Shown here: piece after piece, positions 45,148-55,335 of the stretch | Layout of the letters: every line of letters starts with the position of its first letter | How positions within the stretch are numbered: position 1 is the first letter of the stretch | The notes under the pieces: generated by a model | Seen by the model: the letters and a program-made list of their open reading frames with translations, nothing else | Told to the model about the DNA's origin: nothing | Database searches by the model: none | DNA from: Rebecca billardiae RCC1528 | Lineage: Eukaryota > Haptophyta | Assembly (NCBI GenBank): GCA_965240325.2 | Contig: OZ251230.1 | Location: forward strand, 2,232,001-2,296,000 | DNA: 64,000 nucleotides | Direction of reading: 5' to 3' | Position numbers and translations under genes: made by a program

Positions 45148-45821
45148 CGCACTAGTTAGTAATCCGCTGAAAAGCACGACCGTCGACGCAACGCTTCCTC
45201 AGCCCGAGATTGTCGACTCCTTGTTCGAGCGAGCTGCTGTCTGAATCGCGTGTAAGTACCGTGACATCTAGCAACTTGGAGGCGCAGGTAAGGCCTGACT
45301 CCACCCGTTGACGCGGGCACCGGGACACGAACATTCGTCCGACTGTCCGAGCATCTGTGCCGCGGCAGCAGCAAACAGGCCGCACTGCTACTAGGCCGTA
45401 GTGTTGTCTACGATACAGTACCCAAGCAAGGTCGATGGACACCTCGCTAGCCACGGCGGTCGAGGATCGCCCCGCTGTTGACAGGCGCGCACACCCCAAA
45501 TGTATTCGCACGGCAGTTGTGTCGGACGGCGGTCGCACGCGACTACCGCGCAGCCAACATTGCTCGTCAGAGTCACGGCGTGTGGGGTCAGACTGAACGT
45601 TGGCGTGTCTGCACCGTCACAATGCACGCCATCAAAGAGGGCAGTATGGCCGGCAGAGCGGTGATCCTACAGAGGAAGCGGTCACTCATGCACACGCGGC
45701 CGCCATTGCGGCGCCTTGGATTCCTGCTGTACCGGCCTACCGGGTACTTTTCTGCTTTCAGTGCTTCCATAGTATTGTACGGATAGGATCCATCGTCCCG
45801 TCAAAGTCACTCGGCTGTACG
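45148..45821. other. intergenic region
   Basis: 674 bp with no supported gene. Short frames around 45478-45786 lack protein character. Confidence 0.5.
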
Positions 45822-46652
45822 ATGGCGCCGCGCGTCTTACGGGGAGGACAGAGGCTTCCTGGTGATGCGTACTCGGTGCGCCAGCGCAGGGAGGCCCTGC
45901 GCTACCGGCGGCTGCAGGAGTGCATCGTCGTTATCCTCGTGCTCGTCGCCGTCACGCCGATGATCGTGTACATGCGCTACTCGTCGGCGCGCCGCAGTCG
46001 AGCGGGTGGGAACGAGTACGATGCGATCGTTGTGCCTGGCGGCGGCATCACGACGGAGGGCGGCGTGACGCCGTGGGTGCGTGGGCGGCTGGACCTGGCA
46101 GCCGAGCTCTTTGACCGCAGCCCCGAGGCCCGCATCATCCTGCTCAGCCGAGGCACGCCGCACAAGCCGCCGCCTCTGGACGATGACCGCAGGCCTATCG
46201 ACGAGGCGTTCGTGTCGGCTGAGTACCTGCGCGCGCGCGGCGTGCCGCCGGATCGGCTGCTGCAGGACTCGTGGAGCATGGACACGATCGGGAACGCGCT
46301 CTTCCTGCGCCTGATGCACCTCGAGCCGCGCCGGCTCGCGCGCGTCGCCATCATCACCAACGAGTTCCACTCGGGCCGCGTGCGCGCCGTGTTTGACTGG
46401 GTACTGCACCTGCCGCCTCGGCTGACCAAGTTCGAGACGCACTACGTCGACGCGCCCGACGTAGGGCTGACGGACCAGCAGCTGATCGTGCGGCGGGAGA
46501 AGGAGGCGGCCAGCCTGGACAAGCTGCGCCTGACCATCGAGCAGATCCGCACCGTCGAGCAGCTGCACGCGTTCATCTTTGAGAGGCACGGCGCGTACGC
46601 CACCGGTATCGCGCGCGTGCCGGTGAGCAAGGAGCTCGCGGCCAGCTACTGA
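45822..46652 (+). CDS. DUF218/YdcF-like membrane-anchored protein
   Basis: Single-exon, 276 aa. A basic N-terminus (RQRREALRYRRLQ) precedes one membrane helix (ECIVVILVLVAVTPMIVYM, ~residues 32-50), giving a type II topology. The remaining ~220 residues match the DUF218 (SanA/ElyC/YdcF) fold: YDAIVVPGGGIT, LDLAAELFDRSPEARIILLS, SAEYLRARGVPPDRLL, SWSMDTIGNALFL, VAIITNEFHSGRVRAVF. The conserved GGG, the E/N in SMDTIGNA and the TNEFHSGR motif are all present. Bacterial members act in envelope biology; the biochemical reaction is unsettled. The ATG at 45822 was chosen because it gives a basic cap before the membrane helix. Confidence 0.82.
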   Translation: MAPRVLRGGQRLPGDAYSVRQRREALRYRRLQECIVVILVLVAVTPMIVYMRYSSARRSRAGGNEYDAIVVPGGGITTEGGVTPWVRGRLDLAAELFDRSPEARIILLSRGTPHKPPPLDDDRRPIDEAFVSAEYLRARGVPPDRLLQDSWSMDTIGNALFLRLMHLEPRRLARVAIITNEFHSGRVRAVFDWVLHLPPRLTKFETHYVDAPDVGLTDQQLIVRREKEAASLDKLRLTIEQIRTVEQLHAFIFERHGAYATGIARVPVSKELAASY

Positions 46653-46959
46653 CTGCTGACGAAGCAGTATCATAGACAGACATAGAGTCCGTCACAGCCA
46701 TGATGGGTGGCAGGGGCTCGTCATCATCTGCTAGCTGCACAAGTGCAAGAGCTCCTAAGACCGGTAGCAGGCTAGAGCGACCGAACTTCGTCCGCGGATG
46801 CGTCGCACAGGCTGCGCCAACAGGCGCGGTCCGGGCGTCGGCTTTGCAGAGGCTGTGCGGCGGCGGGAGTCGAAGGCGCGAGGAGGCCGCCGTCTTCCCG
46901 CCAAAAGCGTGGCGCCGCGACCCCGCGACGCGCGCTGTGTACGGCTCTGCCCCGAGGCG

Positions 46960-48506
46960 ATGAATCGCGAGGAGCTGACGCGGGACATGGCGGGCGCGTG
47001 CATGCGTGGCGATGTGCACCAGCTCGAGTCGCTCCTGGCACTGGGCGGCGATCTCGACCGCCACAACGCAGGCGGGGGCACCGCGCTCATGTGCGCATGC
47101 ACCAATGGACAGGCCGAGTGCGCGCGGCTGCTCCTCGAGGCGGGCGCTGACGTTCACATCAAGGATAAGGTTAACGAGCGTCATGGCAACGCGTTGCATC
47201 ACGCATGTGGAGCTGGTCATGCAATATGCGCGCAGCTCCTCCTCGAGGCGAACGCCGACCCGGATGCCACCACCACGAGCACCATGCTGGCAGCCCTCCA
47301 CATCGCGTCCTGTGTGGGCCATGCGGAGTGCGTGCGCGTCCTGCTCGATGCAGGCGCGAACGTTGATCAGCGTGCTTGGAAGGGGTTCCGCGCAATGCAT
47401 TTCTGCTGCTCCCACGGCCACGCCGAGTGCGTGCAGCTGCTCATCGCCGCGAGCGCAAACATCAACCGCATCGACGGAGATGACGACATGCCGCAGCCGA
47501 TCTCCGCGGCGGTGCGGGAGCTGCGCGCGCCGTGCGTGCGGCTGCTGCTCGACGCGCATGCAGATGTTGACGCCTGTGAGCCTTCGGCAGTAAGCCCAGG
47601 CATGGATGACACCCTGCTGGCACTGGCGGTTTGCGCCCAGCCCGAATGCTGCTCCGACCACACGCCCGCTGAGCGGCTGCAGGTGGTGCAGCTGCTGTGC
47701 AAGGCCCAGGCGCTGCGCGGGATGCGCATGTTCGATCTCGGTGCGCGCGCTGGCGGTGCAATGTGCTTCTGCGGTGATGAGAACGAGCTCTCGGCCTGGC
47801 TCGAGCGCGCGTCGCGCTGGCCCACTGCCCTGCACCACGTCGAGCTGCTGAGCGAGGCGGAGGCGGTGGCACAGCTGCGCGCGCTCACCGACACCGACGC
47901 CCTCAGCGCCGATGGCAAGTCGTCGCCCCTCGCGCTGGCCTACGCCGCGCTCGCAACCGATCCGCACCACGGCGCCGCGGCGGCCGTGGTCGCGGCGGCC
48001 GGCCCGTGGAGCCCCAAGACCCACCACCTCTTCCCAGCACCCGCGCGCGCGCGCGCTGTGGAGCTGCTGCCGCTGGGGTACGAGCTGGCCGCGGACGGGC
48101 AGTTTGGCGGCGTGCTCTCGGGCGCTGTGCAGCAGCTGTGGGTCGAGCACGTGCTGCCGCATGCTGTCGAGCGCGGGCACGCGCCGCTGCGCCGAGACAC
48201 GCGCGCATGCGCCGCGTGTGGCGGCTTTGGAGACCTTCGGTGCGCGCGTTGCAAGGCGGCGGTGTACTGCAGGTGCGGCGCGGCGCGCGGCACGCGAGCG
48301 CCGTACGCTCGCTATGCCGGTGCACGGCCTTGGTGCTGACACGCGTCCCTTGCGTGTGCCGCCCGTCCGATTTACGCGCGTCGTGGCGTGCGCTCCTGCG
48401 GATTCATCGCAGTGAGGAGTGCCAGCGGCGCGACTGGCGTACGCACCGCAAGCAGTGTGGGCTGCGCAGCGCGGGCGGGCAGCATCAAGGAGTAGTGACC
48501 CAATGA
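46960..48506 (+). CDS. ankyrin-repeat and MYND zinc-finger protein
   Basis: Model: join(46960..48272,48413..48506), 468 aa. Residues ~8-205 are at least five ankyrin repeats (GTALMCACTNGQAECARLLL, GNALHHACGAGHAICAQLLL, AALHIASCVGHAECVRVLLD, AMHFCCSHGHAECVQLLI). A linker region follows. The C-terminus is a MYND finger: CAACGGFGDLRCARCKAAVYC from exon 1 and SEECQRRDWRTHRKQC from exon 2. The 140-nt intron splits the finger in phase 2 (AG/T gives Ser), which restores the YCSxxCQxxDWxxHxxxC pattern exactly. Such proteins mediate protein-protein contacts; no substrate can be inferred. An earlier in-frame ATG at 46798 would add 54 Arg-rich residues and is less likely. Confidence 0.9.
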
Positions 48507-48811
48507 GCAGCGCGGGTGTGCGGGTATGGATGATGTGCCTGCTGCTGCCCGATGATTGTACATAGCCCGAGGATATATTATTCTGTGATGAATAATAAAT
48601 TGTGCGTAGTTCACGACGCGCAGGTCGTATAGATCGAGATGATAGTATCGAGAGAGATGAGAGAGAGAGAGAGAGCTAGAGAGAGCAGAGAGAGCAGAGA
48701 GAGCGCAGAGAGTATCATATGCCGCGGTGCACGTCTGCTCTCTCGATCTCTCTCTCTCTCTCGTCGCGTCTCTCTGACGACTCTCTCTCTCTCTCTCTGC
48801 TCTCATCTCTA
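48507..48811. other. 3' flank of ANK-MYND gene with GA/TC microsatellites
   Basis: AATAAA at 48593-48598, 87 bp after the stop, could be the poly(A) signal. GA-rich (48655-48715) and TC-rich (48740-48805) arrays then face each other as an inverted pair. Confidence 0.6.
48593..48598 (+). terminator. candidate poly(A) signal of ANK-MYND gene
   Basis: AATAAA inside an AT-rich stretch 87 bp downstream of the stop codon at 48506; no other strong candidate lies nearby. Confidence 0.35.
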
Positions 48812-50002
48812 CAGGCAATTGGCGGGCAATAACTTGGAGCTGTCACGAGTTAAGAAACTGGGGCTTGCTATCTGCGGATCTGCCCGGCAGATCCGCAGAT
48901 AGCAAGCCCCAGTTTCTTCACTTCTGGCCTACTAGAAACTGAGACTAGCGATTGGCTGGTTCGCTATATACGCATAGTCACACAGGGGCGTTGCGCCAGC
49001 TGGACAAACGCCTTCCGGTCTTTTCAGATCTGCGCTTTTCAAAACGAAATGTTCTGCGCTCTGTCCAACGGCAAAGCGCGGCGGATGGCGGCTTCGCCGC
49101 CGCATGGGCGGGCGATGGCCGTTGCCCGCATAAAACGTGCGTCGGAGGCACGGAAGCGGGCAGATGACGCGTCGCACGCGTCGTGGAACTCGGTCGCGAC
49201 GCTCGCCAGCCTCAGCGCGCGCGGCGATGCCACGTCCATGGGCGCCCAGCGTGCCGAGGCGGCACGGTCACGCCGCTCGGCCGCAGCGACCGGCCTCGCA
49301 CGCGTCCTTGCCGCGCGAAAGGGCATCCCAGCTGCGGCCATTCGACTTGTGCGTCAGGAGCAGTGTGCCAGCTAGCCGACGCGCACGCGCCGCGAGCTGC
49401 ACGGCGTGCGCAAACGTAGCCCGCCGAGCGTGCGCCGATGCGGCACAGCGGGAGAGGGCCCCGATCCGAAGGCGACTCTCGTCAGAGGCCCTCCGTAGCT
49501 TCGTGATCTACGAAAGCTAGCGTCCTCGCGTTTGTCCAGCTGGCGCAACGCCCCTGTAACTCAGTCACTAAGAAACCGCCGGGACTACGTCGTAGCGGCT
49601 GACGAGTGGTCCGCCGACGGCCGAGGCGCAGTCGGCCCCGGTGGGACGCGGTCGCGGCGCGCGGCCCGACTACGAGTACAGGCCAAGTCCCGACTTCTCC
49701 TGATGACTATTGACTGACTCCTGGCCAGTGCACCGCAGCATCCATGCAACATCATGCCAGATTTGCTCCAAAATGATGGCCCAAATTTTTTTCGGCCTCG
49801 CCGGCCGGGCCTAAAGACAACCAGCGGGGGGCTCTGCCCGCCCCTGCGCCCCCCGCGGCGCGGCGGGCGGACCTAGCTCAGACGATAAACTCAAACTGAG
49901 ACTCGGCGTAGGCGCTGGGGCTACCGAACGGCGCGCGATATAATAGAAACCGAGACTAGTTAGCCGTGAGATCTCTGACTTCTTATTGCCCGCGATTGCC
50001 TG
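48812..50002. mobile_element. MITE-like TIR element, interrupted by a second element
   Basis: The same family as 38577-39087, in reverse orientation. Left end 48812 (CAGGCAATTGGCGGGCAATAA), right end 50002 (TTATTGCCCGCGATTGCCTG), flanked by TA on both sides. An inner palindrome lies near 48848-48918. The homology to the 511-bp copy is interrupted at 48982-49557 by a different TIR element. Without this insert it would be about 615 bp. Confidence 0.9.
48982..49557. mobile_element. 576-bp nested TIR element
   Basis: Perfect 30-bp terminal inverted repeats (48982-49011 and 49528-49557) beginning ACAGGGGCGTTGCGCCAGCT. It sits inside the MITE-like element at a place corresponding to AGTCACACTAAG in the empty copy (38970-38990). 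AGTCAC occurs on both sides, but with four extra bases on the right, so the target duplication is not clean. A plus-strand frame at 49049-49375 (108 aa, Ala/Arg-rich) is inside; no transposase motif is seen. Confidence 0.88.
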
Positions 50003-50044
50003 TACTCTCGTCTCTCTCTCTACACACACACACACACACACGAC

Positions 50045-50758
<714 letters not shown>

Positions 50759-51096
50759 AACCCGATTGTTAAAGAGGCGGCTCCTTTGGTAGGATACAAC
50801 TCCAGCGGCTTGAACAAGCCGCCTTTCAATCTGCCTGCCCAGTTCTCGATCGGCCGCGCCCCGGGGGCCCCCGGCCCGGGCGGCGGAAGGAGGCTCGGGG
50901 AGGGAGGGGAGGATCAGGGCGGGAGCTGCCTCAACGTCAGGCGGCGGTTGGAGAGAAGGCGGCGGGGCGAGCGGCGCGGCGCAGGGCAGGCGCACACACC
51001 GCCCACACCGCCCGCATGGCGGGCGCGCGCGGGGCCGGTGGCACGGCTGCAGCGCGCGCGCACCGCAGGCCTTGATGTGCCCGAGCACACACACAC
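50759..51096. other. non-coding interval
   Basis: 338 bp of G-rich sequence with no supported gene, downstream of the orphan BTA1-like exon. Confidence 0.5.
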
Positions 51097-51278
51097 TCGA
51101 CGTCGCGCACGGTGCTGCAGCCGACCGACACCCAGCTCTGCGGATGTCTGACCCACGGCATCACGTACTGCACGAACACGTCGCGGCCCGTTAGCAACGC
51201 CTCGCGGAAGCCATCGTACCGTGTGCCCTGCGACTTGTAGAACTGGACGTTGTGCGGCAGGCCGATCGTCGCCATCAC
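51097..51278 (-). pseudogene. orphan exon of a BTA1-like betaine-lipid synthase
   Basis: A minus-strand segment bounded by a good acceptor (GCGCGCAG before 51278) and a GTGTGTGTG donor at about 51096. It translates to PHNVQFYKSQGTRYDGFREA, LLTGRDVFVQYVMPW and SWVSVGCSTVRDVE. This resembles the SAM-binding region of BTA1-type enzymes, which make diacylglyceryl-trimethylhomoserine; the usual motif is DxGGGTGxNxE. No upstream or downstream exons were recognised within several kb on either side, so it is either one exon of a dispersed gene or a fragment. Family assignment is from motif memory and is tentative. The donor position is uncertain by one or two bases. Confidence 0.45.
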
Positions 51279-53269
51279 CTGCGCGCGTGCTGGGCCGGAC
51301 GGCGCGACAGCGCGGGCGGTGGCGCGCGCGGGGGCGAGGCCAAGTCAGCAGGCATAAATATACAACTCCGGGCGCGGCGCGCGAGCCCCGCTGCCCCGAG
51401 CAAGGCGCGGGGGCGCAGCGCGCGCCGCGCGCGGCACGCCCACGCAGCATCGGCGTGACACGCTTGGCGTGCGTCGAATCCAAGCGTTGCTGCGGGCTGC
51501 CGCGCTCGCAGTTTAATCAGTACATCACCACGTTGCCATCGTTGCCATCTAGCACAGCGCGAAGCTGCACCGCCCGCCGGCGGAGGCTGTGCCCACCCTC
51601 GTCGCGCGGTACAGCAAGATCCTGTGGTCCGTCCAACCCCAGTGACCCGTCCCCCACATCCGCGAGCAGCAGCACGCGGCGATCTTCGGGAGGCTGCTCA
51701 CGCGCGTCGCAGCGCACTACCGAGCCGTGGACGCGACCAAGCGGACCGATATCCAGGTCGAGGCCAGCGCGCTCGACGTCACTGCCATCGGCCTCGTTGC
51801 TGAGGACCGCCAGTGTGTTGGCTGCGCGAGCTCGAGCTCCTATCTCATGTGCCGCTTGCCGCTCTGCGGCGCCGGCTGAGACTTCTTCGCGATCGCGTCT
51901 CTCACGGCGATCAAGCAAGGGCACGTGCTCGGCAGCTGGCGAGAGCAACACAGCGTCCGCGAGGTCAGCTGGGTTCTAGCTGCCAACGGCTTGCGCCCGC
52001 GCAACACCTGACCGCAACGAGCGTCTGCCGGCACGCCGGTGTGGACGCTCGACTTCCAGCACCATTTCAGATGCCATCAAGTCTAGGGAGCAGGCCGTGT
52101 GTAGCGAGTGCTAGAATAAGGCAGACCGCTAGCTGCACTGCGCCCAGCCGCGAGCGCAGTGGTGCCCGTACGCGGCGCTGCGGCACGCACGCGGTGTGCG
52201 CGAGCGCTGCGCGGGCCACCGGCGTGGCCCCGCTGCCCGGGCCGTCCACTCGGCCGCGTGGCGCGCCGCACCCGGCCGTCGCATGGACCCGGCGAGTGCC
52301 AGAGCCGGCGAGCAGTCGTCTACGCTACATCACGGGCCAAGCAGTGGGTAGTCGCGAGCACGATGGACCAAGACGATCTTGCGATGTGGGCGCAGCGACG
52401 GCAACCTCACTTGGCACGCATCGGCGGCCTGAGCCGCCGGAGTGAACAAAGTCACAGACAAGGGGATGCGTGCGCGGATGCGTGCGTTGGGCTCGGTGCA
52501 TTCGCGCGTACATTCTGACACCCACGCCAGCTTCCTCTTCTCCTCCGGCGCACACTGCTTGGGCAGCGCGGGCGCCGTGTGGCGCGAGCACCACGAGCTC
52601 ACAGTCTGGCTGACTCGCGCGGCGTCGTGCCGTCTGCACGCACATGTGGCGCACACTACCTCGGGCGGTTCGAGCAATCCATGCGCGCACGCGAATACGC
52701 CATGGACGCCGCGTCTCTCCCCCGCCCGTTCGGCCCCCGCGCGGCCCTGACTCGACTCGCACCCGTCCGCCGAGACCCAGCCCACTGCCCGCCGACTACC
52801 GAGGCTTTGGCAGCGGCTCTCGCGCCGGGGCGCCCTTTGCCGGGACGCTCCTTGTGGAACGCGAAGGTCGAGGGGTAGGTGAATAGGGCGGGCGGAGGTG
52901 ATTCGAGGAATTGAAGGAACGACTTCATCAAGTGCCACTAATGATTTGCACCCGCGCGAAATACGTACTTACATTACTCCGACGGTACCGCGAGTAGCTT
53001 TGTGAAATAGAGATCGGGACGGAAACCGCCGATTCGAACTTCTCCAAAATGTCCGCCCCTCCCACCCGGGAATCGTCGTGGTGGGCCCCGCTCCCGTCCG
53101 AGGGGGGCAAGGCTGCGCCTGCGGCGGGTGGCGCACTGCCTGACCTGGTCGGAAGGCGCGGACGCATTCTATGTGCCTGCTGCACTCTGAGCCTGACGCT
53201 TGCCGGTTCAGGTTGCGCATACCGGCGGCCAGCATGCACGACAGATGCACGTCAGTTAAATATATATAT
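51279..53269. other. gene-poor accessory region
   Basis: No complete gene is supported. On the plus strand about 51570-51850 a protein-like stretch (HAAIFGRLLTRVAAHYRAVD, TDIQVEASALDVTAIGLVAE) is interrupted by stops before and after it, so it is at best a relic. 53040-53262 contains dispersed-repeat sequence related to 39534-39640 and to the 50232 palindrome arm, ending in a short TA run. Confidence 0.4.
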
Positions 53270-55246
53270 GATTAAACTTTCTTCAGGAATGCGCACCAGA
53301 AAAAGCCTTAACAACCCGCGCGGCCCAAGATGGGGTCGGCGGCCACGACGGCGGTTATGCGCCCTTGCGCGCCTTGGAGCGGCTCGTGCGCGCCAGCAAG
53401 TGGGCCAAACCATGCTCGCGACATGCTCGTTCGTCGACGCTGATTGTTGGCCGATTGCATGCCAGCCCACGCCGACGTCTGAGTGCGCCTCGCCGCGCAC
53501 GGTACAGCTTGACGGTACACGGCACGATTCGGCCGCGAGCAGCCTCGTGCGCGCGACCGAGCCAGAGGTGGTCGTCGAGAGTAGCACGAGCGGCGGCACA
53601 CAAGCGGGCCTGGTCGCTGCCGAATATCTGACGCACCAATCGACCTCGCCCAGCGCCATCTGCTCGTTTGCGCACGTGTCGGAAAGAATGCGCAGCTGCC
53701 TGCAAACGCCGAGCGCGCAGATGAGGCGTGGGCGAGCGAAGGGGCGGCGAGGGCCGGCGCGTGCGCGCGCGTAAATTCGAGCCTCCCCATACGCATCGAA
53801 ACACACCGCGCTCGCTCGTCGAGCTGCGCACGGGTATCGGTGCGCGCGCGCCAACGCGGCGCGCCGTGAACGCGCCCGGCGAATGCACACCTGCTCGCGC
53901 GCGCACGCGCACGTGATGGACCGAGGAGGCCGCGCGAGCATGCGTGATGTGTCTGGATGGAGCGTGTAGGAGGTGTAGGCTGCGCTCCGCACGCGCTCCG
54001 CCACCGTGCACCGCGCTGCCCCTCGTCCACGCGATCGCCGCCGAGCCCAGATTCAAACGCGCGCGAGCGCTCGAGCGCACCTCCGAGCAGCAGTCGCAGC
54101 TATCGTGACGAAGGCGTGGCGAGAGGCAGATGTGCATGGCAAGTATCGTCATGGTGGTGCCCATCACGCGCACACTCTCGCGCATGCTCGCTGCACCACC
54201 TCGTCGCGCCCACGTGCAGCGCGCGGGGCGCGCTTCGTGCCCGGAGCAGCTGCGGAGCGGCTGCCGCGCGCAGTGCGCGCGGCGAGTAGGGCTCAGCCAA
54301 TGGTCCGAGGGCGAGCCGGCCGAGCGTCGTGCGTGACGCACACGGACCTGGTGCAACGCCGCGTACCACTCGCAGCCACCATCGCGCCCGTACCAGCGAG
54401 CTGTGGCCGCCGCCGACACCCCAAAGCAGCCCAGCCGTCAGCGCGCGACAGCCGACGAGCGCGCGACGCGCGCGTGCACCACCGTGATGAGCACGGATGA
54501 GCGCGCGCGCCCGTGTCGTAGCTCAGGTGGGGTCCCCCGATCGCACGCACCACCGCGCTGCCACGCCTTCGACCATCTTGTGTCACCACGCGGGCACACG
54601 CCGGGCAGGCGGCGGGGCAGCCCGCTCGGCAAACGGTCAGCGCGCAGCGAGGATGGAGTCCGGCGAGGGGCGACCGGAGTGTCCGGCGCGACGGAGGTGG
54701 TCCACGCCGTGGTCGCCGACGCGTTCCTCACCACCTCCGAGGCCGTGGTGGCCGCCCGGGAGAAGGAATGCTCCCAGTCGCACCCTTTGCAGTGCTCCTT
54801 TGCGCGTGCACGCAACGGCGAGGAGCGGAAGCGTTAGAGGGCACTTTTTGTGCAGTTCAGGCGTTCTTTCCCCAAAATGTAGAATGCGCGGAGAAGTGCC
54901 CTCTAACGATTTTTGTGTGCAGCCGTGCCGCGCGCGCGAGGAAGGCCACATGCGGCTCCTTGCACATCTGCTGCAGATCGGCTCGTGCTCGGCGAGCGCG
55001 GCGAGGAGGAAGGTGCGCGCTCGCGAGCTGGCGCACCTGAGAGTGATATCGGCATCCGATCAGGAAGAGCGGGTCGATCTGCCCGCAGCTCGTCGCACGA
55101 TCGCGAGAGCGCACGTGCGGTCGACGAGGAAGAAGGCCCGCATCGTGGCGTTTCCGCCAGTGGCGGGCCGGCTCGAGATTTGACGGCGAAACTCCAGCGG
55201 GTTGTTAAGGCTTTTTCTGGTGCGCATTCCTGAAGAAAGTTTAATC
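53270..55246. mobile_element. 1.98-kb TIR element inserted in TA-rich DNA
   Basis: Perfect 50-bp terminal inverted repeats at 53270-53319 and 55197-55246, beginning GATTAAACTTTCTTCAGGAA and ending CCTTAACAACCCGC. Both sides are flanked by ATATAT. The left end sits in the TA tail of a dispersed repeat. The interior has long overlapping frames on both strands (for example minus 53355-54419), but none has ordered protein character and no transposase motif was recognised, so the copy is probably non-autonomous. Confidence 0.9.
54832..54908. repeat. 77-bp mini inverted repeat inside the 1.98-kb element
   Basis: Perfect 15-bp inverted ends, CGTTAGAGGGCACTT at 54832-54846 and its complement at 54894-54908, with a 47-bp loop. 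TTTTTGTG(TG)CAG follows each end in direct orientation. It could be a tiny nested MITE or a stable hairpin. Confidence 0.75.
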
Positions 55247-55335
55247 ATATATATATATATATCAATTAATTAATATATAATATATATATCAATTAATTAA
55301 TATATATATATATATACATACATAATACGTATACG
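55247..55335. repeat. TA-rich tract with ATCAATTAATTAAT units
   Basis: (TA)n interrupted by two copies of ATCAATTAATTAATATAT, followed by CATACATA. It ends just before the stop codon of the Dispatched-like gene, so that gene's 3' UTR must lie in or beyond the element. Confidence 0.9.

Noticed and set aside
53355-54419. 354-aa minus-strand frame inside the 1.98-kb element as a transposase
   Set aside because: No ordered catalytic-domain pattern and strongly biased composition. Overlapping plus-strand frames are equally open.
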